Source of the DNA: Falsihalocynthiibacter halioticoli
GTDB lineage: Bacteria; Pseudomonadota; Alphaproteobacteria; Rhodobacterales; Rhodobacteraceae
NCBI RefSeq assembly: GCF_025802015.1
Contig: NZ_JAOYFC010000001.1
Location: 930,001 to 994,000 of the forward strand
Length of the DNA stretch: 64,000 nucleotides
Direction of reading: 5' to 3'
The notes under the pieces were generated by a model. It was given only the letters and a program-made list of their open reading frames with translations. It did not search any database and was not told the origin of the DNA. Positions 52,022 to 59,827 of the stretch are shown here, one piece after another. How positions within the stretch are numbered: the first letter of the stretch is position 1; each line of letters opens with the position of its first letter. The position numbers were made by a program, and so were the translations under genes.

Positions 52022-52059
52022 TTGACAAATTGTCATGATGTATGCGTAAATATATGCGT
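52022..52059 (+). promoter_or_regulatory. Promoter with candidate operator before the small secreted-protein gene
   Basis: TTGACA (52022-52027) is a perfect -35 hexamer, but no good -10 lies at 17 bases; AT-rich sequence continues to 52055. The -35 is part of a perfect inverted repeat TGACAA-A-TTGTCA (52023-52035), and TATGCGT occurs twice at 52041-52047 and 52053-52059, 12 bases apart. These look like regulator sites on a single promoter. Confidence 0.4.
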
Positions 52060-52098
52060 TATTGGTGTTTCTTAACGAGTTATTTCTAGGAGTTTGAT

Positions 52099-52479
52099 AT
52101 GAAATTTGCACTTTCTTTCATTGCTGGAACGGCCATTGCGACCGGTGCGTTTGCAAGTTGTCCTGCGTCTTCACCGAATATCAAATGGAATACCCATTCG
52201 GGAGATCAGCGCGTAAATGCTGCTTTCCTTCAGAAAACCTTGCCGGGAATGAAGGTCGATTTTGGGAGTGACGGTGCGGAAATTTATGGGGCAGACGGAA
52301 CCTATATCTATCGTGCGGGCAATCAAGCTTACAAAGCCCCGAGTTATAAGTTTTATGATGATGGAACGCGCTGCATCAACTACGCAAATCCGCGTTTTGA
52401 TCTCTATGTGGTAAATGAAAAGCGGCTTGTTTTGGTAAATGCTGCCGGAGCTCGATTGGAAGGCAAGCTGATGAAATAA
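52099..52479 (+). CDS. Small secreted protein of unknown function
   Basis: A 126-residue protein with a signal peptide (MKFALSFIAGTAIATGAFA, cut before SCPASS). The mature part has two cysteines (C21 and one in GTRCINYAN) that may form a disulfide, and a repeated Tyr/Gly pattern (AEIYGADGTYIYRAGNQAYK). I recognise no family. TAGGAG lies seven bases before the ATG, so translation should be efficient. The codon use is more AT-rich than the neighbours. It is flanked by a well-marked promoter region and by the convergent DUF2087 gene. Confidence 0.8.
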   Translation: MKFALSFIAGTAIATGAFASCPASSPNIKWNTHSGDQRVNAAFLQKTLPGMKVDFGSDGAEIYGADGTYIYRAGNQAYKAPSYKFYDDGTRCINYANPRFDLYVVNEKRLVLVNAAGARLEGKLMK

Positions 52480-52540
52480 GTTTCATCAAGTTCTCACGCA
52501 AAGCTAATCGACCTCCGGCGGGCTGAGCTTATTTTGGCCT

Positions 52541-53089
52541 CTATGGCGCAGCGATCCGGAGCGCCTTGAGCAAGCGGATAAGCTCGCGGGCTTCGGCGGG
52601 TGGCTCCTGTTCAATGCGCAGGTAATCGGTCCCGTCATTGTTGCGGGTAAGCATTTTCTTTCCGATCATGGTACGGCGCAGGATTGGCGCATCGTTGAAG
52701 GCGTGCCGTGCGTTCAAGATAGCGTTGATCTCTTTTTCTTGGAGTAGGGTGGCCGCTGGAATGGCTGACCAGAAACTCCAGATGGCGAGATCTTGCTGCG
52801 CGCGGCGGCTGGGCCAACGCAGCATTGTCCCGTCGTCGTCGAAATTGCGCAGGCATTTTCCCACCAGCTTGAAATCGATGTCCTCGGGAACGACGGGTGT
52901 ATCAACACGGGCCTGCGCCGTTTGCGCCGCCTTGAGGTGTTGATAGTTCCGAAACCCTGCGGCCCGCGCCACGATGTTCATCATGGATAGGTGCGAGGGT
53001 GTTTCTTCGTTGTCTTTCAGCTGTTTGGAAATCGCGCGTGTAAGTTTGGAAATATCCGCCACGGCGAGCGGAATCGGAGCGTTTGACAT
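52541..53089 (-). CDS. DUF2087-type protein with N-terminal glyoxalase-related segment
   Basis: A 182-residue soluble protein. The first 60 residues (LTRAISKQLKDNEETPSHLS, then VARAAGFRNYQHLKA) resemble the short helical domain listed as glyoxalase-related in Pfam. The C-terminal part (FDDDGTMLRWPSRRAQQDLA, EINAILNARHAFNDAPILRR, then KKMLTRNNDGTDYLRIEQ) matches DUF2087, a winged-helix-like domain found fused to regulators. A DNA-related function is possible but not shown. AGGACAAGG precedes the ATG at 53089. The longer frame to 53233 adds 48 residues and is not used. Confidence 0.78.
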   Translation of the reverse strand: MSNAPIPLAVADISKLTRAISKQLKDNEETPSHLSMMNIVARAAGFRNYQHLKAAQTAQARVDTPVVPEDIDFKLVGKCLRNFDDDGTMLRWPSRRAQQDLAIWSFWSAIPAATLLQEKEINAILNARHAFNDAPILRRTMIGKKMLTRNNDGTDYLRIEQEPPAEARELIRLLKALRIAAP

Positions 53090-53298
53090 GTCCTTGTCCT
53101 CTTGCGTGCCTGTTAAAGTGTCGTGGTCGCTGACTTGTGACGGGGCACTGGACTGTTGTGTCAATGCTGTCGATCGTATGGCAGGTTTAGCTTCCCTCGC
53201 GGGACAGCGACGCCTTGGTGAACTGCCGACCAAGGGTGAGCGTACTGGAGAGCTTCAGGGAGGGCAATACGTGTTCGAATGTTGCGGGCGCTTTGAAT

Positions 53299-53592
53299 TT
53301 AGAGCGTGCGCGGCATGAGCTCCTTCTTGCACTCTTTAGGCGGGAGCTTGCCGCTGGTGAAAGCTTCTGCATTACAGGTTTTGCAATTCCAGCGTGTCAT
53401 TGGCTGTTGATGTTTCTGGCGTTTCCATTTGCATCTTGGCTTTGGGTTACGCGAAAAATTGCCCTTGTTTACAAGAAATATGAGCCCCGCACATGAAACA
53501 ACAGCCACAACGATTAAGATGCTATTGGCTTCTATGAACTGTAATATTGGGCCAGTTTCTGGCTCTGGTTTTATGAATTTTGAGCCGCTCAA
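53299..53592 (-). CDS. Small membrane protein with zinc-ribbon-like tail
   Basis: A 97-residue frame with a TTG start. Residues 24-41 form one membrane helix (SILIVVAVVSCAGLIFLV). A basic linker with RCKWKRQKHQQ follows, and then WNCKTCNAEAFTSGKLPPKE with a further Cys, a CxxC ... C pattern like half a zinc ribbon. Similar short proteins occur in roseobacters as I recall. No strong ribosome binding site precedes the TTG; GAGAGA is the best match. The gene is isolated between two minus-strand units. Real gene likely, start uncertain. Confidence 0.55.
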   Translation of the reverse strand: MSGSKFIKPEPETGPILQFIEANSILIVVAVVSCAGLIFLVNKGNFSRNPKPRCKWKRQKHQQPMTRWNCKTCNAEAFTSGKLPPKECKKELMPRTL

Positions 53593-53677
53593 TAGAAAAT
53601 CTCTCTTGATTGATTGAAGCAGTCAAACGCGAGGTCTCTGTTTTGTCAAATCAGTGCCTAGCCTAAATCCTAACGAA

Positions 53678-53707
53678 AAAGGCCCCGCCGAATGGCGAGG
53701 CCTTTGT
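53678..53707 (-). terminator. Rho-independent terminator of ctaD
   Basis: On the minus strand AAAGGCC-T-CGCC (53706-53695) pairs with GGCG-G-GGCCTTT around an ATTC loop and is followed by TTTTTCG. It ends about 22 bases after the ctaD stop at 53730. Confidence 0.85.
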
Positions 53708-53729
53708 TTGTTTCTATTCGGTCAGCAGC

Positions 53730-55403
53730 TTAGTGGCTGTGGCCTTTGTCCCATTCGGACTGCTTTGGAAGCGTTTCGAATGTGTGCTCTGGTGGTGGGC
53801 ATGGCAGGGTCCACTCGAGAGTGTCTGCATACTCGTTCCAGTAGTTGTTTTCGGTGACTTTCTTACCCCATTTCAGGGAGTAAACCACAACACCGATGAA
53901 GAACAAGAAGGACGCAAAGGAGAGGAACGCACCGTAGGAGCTGATTTTGTTCCAGTAAGCGAATGCTTCAGGATAGTCGATGTAGCGACGTGGCATACCC
54001 TGACGGCCCAAGAAGTGCTGTGGGAAGAAGGTCAGGTTGGCGCCGATGAACATCGCCCAGAAGTGCAGTTTGCCTGCCCATTCTGGATAGTGGCGGCCTG
54101 ACATCTTGCCGAAGTAGAAGTAGATGCCGGAGAAGATACAGAATACGGCACCAAGGCTCATCACGTAGTGGAAGTGCGCCACAACATAGTATGTGTCGTG
54201 ATATGCGCGGTCCACGCCAGCTTGGGACAGAACGATGCCTGTAACGCCGCCAACAGTGAAGAGGAATAGGAAGCCGAGTGCCCAGAGCATCGGAGTTTTG
54301 AACTCGATCGAGCCGCCCCACATAGTGGCGATCCACGAGAAGATCTTAATGCCGGTTGGCACCGCGATCACCATAGTGGCCATCATGAAGTAGCTCTGCT
54401 GGGTGAGGGACATACCAACGGTGTACATGTGGTGCGCCCAAACGACGAAGCCTAGAACACCAATCGCAACCATCGCGTAAACCATCGGAAGGTAACCGAA
54501 GACCGGTTTCTTGGAGAACGTCGCGATGACGTGGGAAACGATCCCGAAGCCAGGCACGATGATGATGTAAACTTCAGGGTGACCGAAGAACCACAGGATG
54601 TGCTGGTACAGAACAGGGTCACCGCCACCGGCAGGATCAAAGAAGGTTGTGCCGAAGTTACGGTCTGTGAGGAGCATGGTGATCGCGCCAGCAAGCACTG
54701 GAAGCGCGAGAAGAATGAGCCATGCGGTCACAAAGATCGACCATGAGAACAGCGGCACTTTGTGAAGCGTCATGCCCGGTGTGCGCATGTTGAGGAAGGT
54801 TGTGATCATGTTGATCGCGCCGAGGATCGAGCTGGCACCGGAGACGTGCACCGCAAAGATCGCAAGGTCCATCGACATGCCGGACTCTGTTGTGGAGAGC
54901 GGCGGATAGAGGACCCAGCCAACACCGGAGCCAAGCTGGCCGTTACCACCAGGTGCAAAGAGCGAGGCAACGCCGAGGCTTACACCGGTAACATAGAGCC
55001 AGAAAGACAGGTTGTTCAGACGTGGGAATGCCATATCAGGCGCGCCGATCTGAAGCGGCATGAAGTAGTTGCCGAACCCGCCGAAGAGAGCAGGGATAAC
55101 AACGAAGAACATCATCAGGACGCCGTGATATGTAATCATCACGTTCCAGAGGTGTCCGTTCGGGGTACACTCTGCGCCGGCATCCGCGAACAGGCGGGCA
55201 CCTTCAAGGCACATGTACTGTACACCAGGGTCCATAAGCTCGAGGCGCATGTAAACGGTGAATGCCACCGAAATGAAACCGACAACTGCGGCAACGATCA
55301 GGTATAGGATGCCGATATCTTTGTGGTTTGTAGACATGAACCAACGGGTAAAGAATCCCCGCTCGTCATGATGTTCGTCGCTATGAATAGCTGCCTCGGC
55401 CAT
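53730..55403 (-). CDS. ctaD: Cytochrome c oxidase subunit I (aa3 type)
   Basis: The catalytic heme-copper subunit of terminal oxidase, 557 residues with twelve helices. Visible motifs: the active site WFFGHPEVYIIIVPGFGIVS with the His-Tyr pair, the CuB histidines in FVVWAHHMYTVG, the heme-ligand region YYVVAHFHYVMSLGAVFCIF, and the K-channel region near MVAIGVLGFV. The N-terminus FTRWFMSTNHKDIGILYLIV is typical of alphaproteobacterial aa3 oxidases. It stands alone here; subunits II and III (ctaC, ctaE) are elsewhere. GGAGG precedes the ATG. The cytochrome c gene lies 155 bases upstream on the same strand. Confidence 0.97.
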   Translation of the reverse strand: MAEAAIHSDEHHDERGFFTRWFMSTNHKDIGILYLIVAAVVGFISVAFTVYMRLELMDPGVQYMCLEGARLFADAGAECTPNGHLWNVMITYHGVLMMFFVVIPALFGGFGNYFMPLQIGAPDMAFPRLNNLSFWLYVTGVSLGVASLFAPGGNGQLGSGVGWVLYPPLSTTESGMSMDLAIFAVHVSGASSILGAINMITTFLNMRTPGMTLHKVPLFSWSIFVTAWLILLALPVLAGAITMLLTDRNFGTTFFDPAGGGDPVLYQHILWFFGHPEVYIIIVPGFGIVSHVIATFSKKPVFGYLPMVYAMVAIGVLGFVVWAHHMYTVGMSLTQQSYFMMATMVIAVPTGIKIFSWIATMWGGSIEFKTPMLWALGFLFLFTVGGVTGIVLSQAGVDRAYHDTYYVVAHFHYVMSLGAVFCIFSGIYFYFGKMSGRHYPEWAGKLHFWAMFIGANLTFFPQHFLGRQGMPRRYIDYPEAFAYWNKISSYGAFLSFASFLFFIGVVVYSLKWGKKVTENNYWNEYADTLEWTLPCPPPEHTFETLPKQSEWDKGHSH

Positions 55404-55558
55404 TTCAAGCCTCCCCGGTTCTCTAAATCAGTTAGACGCGCAGGGATGGACCCTACGCGACGCGTTCCGCTTTTGTCTTTAGTGCGGTTCTGTCATGCGG
55501 GCAATCTATCAGAGGCCGCATGACACATTTTTTTTCGATTATTGCAGGGCAACCCGCC

Positions 55559-55987
55559 TTAGCTGGCGCCGTCAGCCAGTGAATTCAGGAATGCAGCAAC
55601 GTCTTCGCCGCCTTTTTTCAGCTTGAAAGTCATTTTCGACTTGGCTTTCGAATCGCCTGTGGCCTCTTGAATGTAGGCTTTCGGGTCTTGGACATAGGCA
55701 ACGAGGCTTTCCTCATCCCATGTCAGGCCTTGTTCAGCAGCGGCAGCAAGGCCGGAACCGTATTTGAAACCTTCTTGAGAGCCCATAGTCTTGCCGATGA
55801 TGCCATAGAGGTTCGGACCGGTTTTTCCACCCTTTACCAGGACTTCGTCGCCATTTGCGACCATGTGGCAAGCGGTGCATTTTTTGAATGTCTTAGCGCC
55901 TGCTTCTGCATCACCTTCTGCGAATGCGGGCGAAGCGAGAGAGATGGCGGCAGCCGCGGCTGTAGCTGTCAGTCTTAATAGTGTCAT
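55559..55987 (-). CDS. Periplasmic class I cytochrome c (c2/c550 type)
   Basis: A 142-residue electron carrier with a signal peptide (TLLRLTATAAAAAISLASPA then FA, cut before EGDAE). The heme site is KKCTACHMV and the axial Met lies in SKAKSKMTFKLK near the end. Loops such as KTGPNLYGIIGKTMGS are typical of cytochrome c2. It should carry electrons from the bc1 complex to oxidase, and ctaD is the next gene on the same strand. GAGG lies six bases before the ATG at 55987; the frame start four codons earlier is not supported. Confidence 0.92.
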   Translation of the reverse strand: MTLLRLTATAAAAAISLASPAFAEGDAEAGAKTFKKCTACHMVANGDEVLVKGGKTGPNLYGIIGKTMGSQEGFKYGSGLAAAAEQGLTWDEESLVAYVQDPKAYIQEATGDSKAKSKMTFKLKKGGEDVAAFLNSLADGAS

Positions 55988-56129
55988 TTCTAACCTCATG
56001 GGTCTGAGTTGTTATCGCGTTGTTCCCCTATACCATAGCGAACCGGATCAAAGGGAAAGGGAAAACTTGTCGCACGGGGTCTTTTAAGCTGTGAAAAACC
56101 TTCGGCCCATAACAATAGTCAAGAGCAGG

Positions 56130-56804
56130 TTATGTTGTGGCGCAGGCAGGGCGGTTCTCTGTAACGCATTGATCAAAGGTGCGTTTTAGCGCCAGGTCGA
56201 CATCATCCATGGTTACGGGAAGACCAAGATCAACGAGGCTGGTCACGCCGTGTTCACGAATTCCACAGGGGACGATTCCCTCAAAATGACTCAGGTCTGG
56301 CTCCACATTGATCGAGATGCCATGAAAGCTGACCCATTTGCGCAGGCGCACACCGATCGCGGCGATTTTGTCTTCGCGTGGGGAGCCGTCTGCGTTGCGT
56401 GGCTTGTCATCGCGGGTCACCCAGACACCAACGCGTCCTTCGCGCCGTTCGCCGCGCACGTTGAATTCGGCAAGGGTTGTGATCACCCATTCCTCAAGCT
56501 CATGCACAAAACAGCGGACATCTTTGCCACGTTTGCCCACATCAAGCATCGCATAGGCCACCCGTTGGCCCGGTCCGTGATAGGTATATTGCCCGCCGCG
56601 TTTGCTTTCATAGACGGGAAAGCGGTCTGGATCGACCAGATCGGCGGGTTTGGCAGAGGTTCCGGCCGTATAGAGCGGCGGATGCTCGACGAGCCAGATC
56701 GCCTCTTCAGCCTCGCCTTTTGCAATCGCATTGGCGCGGGCTTCCATAAACGTCACAGCTTCATCGTAATCTGTTAGGCCGTCTGTTGTGATCCATTCTA
56801 CCAT
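56130..56804 (-). CDS. lipB: Octanoyltransferase LipB
   Basis: It moves an octanoyl group from acyl carrier protein to lipoyl domains, the first step of lipoate synthesis. The 224-residue protein has VEHPPLYTAGTSAKPADL, RGGQYTYHGPGQRVAYAMLD, the catalytic Lys in EDKIAAIGVRLRKWVSFHG and the catalytic Cys in FEGIVPCGIREHGVTSL. These are the known acyl-transfer residues. The family start MVEWITTDGLTDYDEAV is kept. It is monocistronic and divergent from the peptidoglycan-binding gene, with 100 bases between the starts. Confidence 0.96.
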   Translation of the reverse strand: MVEWITTDGLTDYDEAVTFMEARANAIAKGEAEEAIWLVEHPPLYTAGTSAKPADLVDPDRFPVYESKRGGQYTYHGPGQRVAYAMLDVGKRGKDVRCFVHELEEWVITTLAEFNVRGERREGRVGVWVTRDDKPRNADGSPREDKIAAIGVRLRKWVSFHGISINVEPDLSHFEGIVPCGIREHGVTSLVDLGLPVTMDDVDLALKRTFDQCVTENRPACATT

Positions 56805-56904
56805 ATTTTTAGTCTTCTTTTACGCATCTCACCCCGATCTAGGCCTATTTGTGCCGTATTTCTATAGCACATCACCGCAAACGTAGATTTGTTTGGAGGT
56901 TTTG

Positions 56905-58113
56905 ATGTTTTCATTCCGTGCACTGTCGTGCCGTTGTGCTGTTTTGTCGTTTGCCACTGTTTCTGTAATGGCCGTGCAAATGCAACCGGCAAAAGCAGAT
57001 TTCGGGGAAGCGTTGGTTGCGGGGGTTATCAACGGACTTGTTTCAGAAGCATTTGAGCAGCAAGACCAGACAACAACCTCAACACAGCAGGCGACCGTAA
57101 AAAAGAAGGTTACGGTCTCTCCTGAAGTTCAGGAAAATATGGATTTGCAACGTGCGCTTAATCATTTTGGTTTTGCTGCGGGGCATCCTGATGGTGTGCT
57201 TGGAAAGAAGAGCCGCGCGGCGATGGCGCAGGTACAATCCGATCTTGGCTATCCTGTCACGGGCGAGTTCGACGACTATGAACGCGCGTTTATGCTCCGC
57301 AGCTATGATCGCGCCATGGCCAACCCCGAAGAAGCGAAGCAGATCGCGGCGACAAGCCCCTTAGGAATGCGCGCGGTTTTGGTCGAGTACCAGATTCTGG
57401 AAGAGGCACGTATGACGCCGGATAATCCGGATGCGCCAATAGAAGGAGACGGTGCGGCAGAATTTCCAGACCTTTTCGGTGATGCAGGGGAGGGCGACAT
57501 TGCGCTCTCAACCTATTGTGACGAGGTTGGCACGCGCAGCTTTGACAGCAGTGGGCCGGTTTTAAGTCAGCAGAACGCAGATATGTTGCTTGCTGAACAG
57601 TTCTGCTTTGTTCGTGTCCCTGCGATTGAAGATGGCGCGCAGGCCGCGGCTTCGATTGCTGGGCTGACCGACGCGCAGATCGAACAAGAGTGTATGGGGC
57701 TGGTTCCGGCGATGAACGATCTGAGCATTGCTGTTTCGATGCAGTCAATGGACGAGGTTTTGGTCGCCACTCATGAGTGGACGCAGAGCACTGGCGCTTC
57801 GGAAGAGCAATTGTCTACGACGGGCAAGATCTGTCTCTCGGTTGGTTATGACATCGACAATATGGATGTGGCGCTGAGCGCGGCGTTGCTTTTGGCTGCG
57901 GTTGATAATCCGGCATATGCCGAATTGGTTGGGCACCATCTATCGCAGGGATTCGGCGCGACGATGCGGCCGGAGTTGGCGATTGATTGGTATGAAAGCG
58001 CTGCACAGAGCGTTGCTGCCGGTGGCGAAGAAGTCTTTTTGTCTGAGAACATCCTTCGCTTGATGCAGATTTATATGGCAGGGCAAGTTCTTGCCGCCAA
58101 TCTCGGTGGTTAA
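56905..58113 (+). CDS. Exported peptidoglycan-binding-domain protein
   Basis: A 402-residue protein with a signal peptide (about residues 1-31, cut after AKA). A PG-binding_1 motif at about 77-130 (LQRALNHFGFAAGHPDGVLG, KKSRAAMAQVQSDLGYPVTG) should hold peptidoglycan. The remaining 270 residues are mostly helical with a Sel1-like touch near the end (HHLSQGFGATMRPELAIDWY). I recognise no catalytic domain. GGAGG six bases before the ATG at 56905 decides the start over one four codons earlier. It shares the PG-binding_1 type with the pseudoprotease at 27445 but little else. Confidence 0.82.
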   Translation: MFSFRALSCRCAVLSFATVSVMAVQMQPAKADFGEALVAGVINGLVSEAFEQQDQTTTSTQQATVKKKVTVSPEVQENMDLQRALNHFGFAAGHPDGVLGKKSRAAMAQVQSDLGYPVTGEFDDYERAFMLRSYDRAMANPEEAKQIAATSPLGMRAVLVEYQILEEARMTPDNPDAPIEGDGAAEFPDLFGDAGEGDIALSTYCDEVGTRSFDSSGPVLSQQNADMLLAEQFCFVRVPAIEDGAQAAASIAGLTDAQIEQECMGLVPAMNDLSIAVSMQSMDEVLVATHEWTQSTGASEEQLSTTGKICLSVGYDIDNMDVALSAALLLAAVDNPAYAELVGHHLSQGFGATMRPELAIDWYESAAQSVAAGGEEVFLSENILRLMQIYMAGQVLAANLGG

Positions 58114-58399
58114 AGAGAAAAGGGCAGCAGCGCATTCGGTGACGCTGTTGCCAGTGATACGGTGAATCGGTTTCACGTGGGCGAGGGCGTCGATTTGGGT
58201 GTTGCTTGGTCGTATTGGCGACTGTCGCCAGAATAAGAGCGGCGAAATTGCGGAAAATTTTGCAGCACTTTTCCCATATAAAACAAGGGTATTATCGCCA
58301 AAGACGTGGGGCAAAGGCGGGTTTTAGGATTTTGTGCGCATTTTCCTCTTCACATCCCCGAATGCCTTGGCTATACCGCCGCCACCTACCTGATCACGT

Positions 58400-58486
58400 G
58401 CGGTCGTGGCGGAATTGGTAGACGCGCAGCGTTGAGGTCGCTGTGGGGTAACTCCCGTGGAAGTTCGAGTCTTCTCGACCGCACCA
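58400..58486 (+). tRNA. tRNA-Leu(GAG)
   Basis: An 87-nt class II tRNA with encoded CCA (58484-58486). The acceptor stem GCGGTCG / CGACCGC is perfect. The D arm has GGCGGAATTGGTAGACGC, the anticodon stem CAGCG / CGCTG encloses TTGAGGT with anticodon GAG at 58434-58436, the long variable arm is GGGTAACTCCC, and the T arm contains GTTCGAGTC. It is transcribed alone; no other tRNA is nearby. Confidence 0.95.
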
Positions 58487-58728
58487 ATCAGTCTCCTGAT
58501 AGAGATGTGATTTGATCTAGATGGTTGGTTCTCCTGCATTTTTTCGTTTTTTGCGCAGACATTCCTGCCATGCGTTCGGTCATACTGCTTTGCTGCGTTG
58601 CGTGATTCAGGGGCGTGATATAGGCTTCATGTATTCGTTTATTTCACCGCATGGGCTCTATTTCGGCCCAAGAAAGCGGTGCAAATTTCTGTCGAAGCGC
58701 GAATTGCTTTTTAGCTCGGAGAGTCAGG

Positions 58729-59679
58729 ATGTTGCCAAAAATTATTCCCGCCATTGCCGCTTGTGCAATCACATTGTCTGTGGGTTTTGCCCCGGTTTCT
58801 GTCAGCGCGGAGGCAAGCGGACCTGATTATTACCGCGTTACTGGGGTTTCGGCCGATGATGTGCTGAACATCCGAGCACAGCCAAAAGCCTCCGCAACCA
58901 AAGTTGGACAAATTCCGGCCAACGGAGACGGGCTGCAAAATCTTGGCTGTGTTGGCGAGATGAGCTTTGCCGAATGGGAAAAAGCTTCAGAAGCAGAGCG
59001 GGCGGCAGCAGCCAAGAAGCGGTGGTGCGAGATTGAATACGCCGGTACGCGCGGATGGGTTGCGGGCTGGTTCCTTGCGGAAGGAAACGCGCCTGCACAG
59101 GTATCTGGCTCAAAGCCCGCATTTGATTGCGCCAAGGCTTCGAGTGAGGTTGAGAACGCGATTTGCGCCGATCCGCGCCTTGGGCAATTGGATCAGGAAC
59201 TCTCGCGCGTTTACAATTTGGCGGTAAACGGGCCGAATATGACAGCAGATCGGTTGAAAGAGCTGAAAGCCTATCAGCGCGGCTGGATCAAAGGGCGTGA
59301 TGAGTGCTGGAAATCTCAATCCGACCTGACCGATTGCGTTGTGGATAATTACGCATTGCGGATCAACGAGATCAGAACGGGATATGCAGATGCACGCGCC
59401 GATGATGCGAGCGGCGTTTCAGTTGGGCCATTTCCTTATGTTTGCGACGGCCTGACCGCGGTAGTTTCTGTGGGATTTGTGAATGTTGACCCAGGCGTTG
59501 TTACTCTGCGCTGGGCGGATAACGCGGTTGCGCTTGATCAGGTCCAAGCAGCGTCTGGCGCGAAATACGAAGGCGAAACCTATCGCGGCAAAGTCGGTTT
59601 CTGGTCCAAGGGAGATGAAGCGATATTCTCGCTGTCGGATCGGGGCGATATGCAGTGTAAACAGGACGCGATGGGCTGA
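58729..59679 (+). CDS. SH3 / LprI / MliC lysozyme-inhibitor fusion protein
   Basis: A 316-residue exported protein (signal peptide about 1-27, cut after VSA). Residues 35-118 form an SH3-like domain (DDVLNIRAQPKASATKVG, CEIEYAGTRGWVAGWFL). Residues 133-220 match LprI/DUF1311 (FDCAKASSEVENAICADPRL, LKAYQRGWIKGRDECW), with its paired cysteines. Residues 236-312 match MliC (YVCDGLTAVVSVGF, LDQVQAASGAKYEG, FWSKGDEAIFSLSDRGDMQC), whose SG and K motif enters the lysozyme active site. LprI and MliC are both lysozyme inhibitors in other bacteria, so the protein probably protects the wall. Start at MLPKIIPAIAACA is supported by CGGAGAG. Confidence 0.85.
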   Translation: MLPKIIPAIAACAITLSVGFAPVSVSAEASGPDYYRVTGVSADDVLNIRAQPKASATKVGQIPANGDGLQNLGCVGEMSFAEWEKASEAERAAAAKKRWCEIEYAGTRGWVAGWFLAEGNAPAQVSGSKPAFDCAKASSEVENAICADPRLGQLDQELSRVYNLAVNGPNMTADRLKELKAYQRGWIKGRDECWKSQSDLTDCVVDNYALRINEIRTGYADARADDASGVSVGPFPYVCDGLTAVVSVGFVNVDPGVVTLRWADNAVALDQVQAASGAKYEGETYRGKVGFWSKGDEAIFSLSDRGDMQCKQDAMG

Positions 59680-59827
59680 TATTTCGCCTTAGCTATCCAA
59701 AATACGCAGAAACCGTGTGGCTTTCATCCGCGATCACCAAAAATTTTACGTGGTGAGGGCCACACGATCTTTGAAGATCTCAAAAACCTGTTAGGCTCCA
59801 AGAAACAATTTTTACGGAGTTTTTCGC

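Noticed and set aside
58521..58826. Plus-strand frame of 101 residues before the lysozyme-inhibitor gene
   Set aside because: It overlaps the signal peptide region of that gene in another frame, starts in the tRNA trailer and has no ribosome binding site.
58400..59679. tRNA-Leu as an integration site with a downstream island
   Set aside because: No integrase or mobility gene lies on either side, and I could not find a second copy of the tRNA 3' end in the window by eye.
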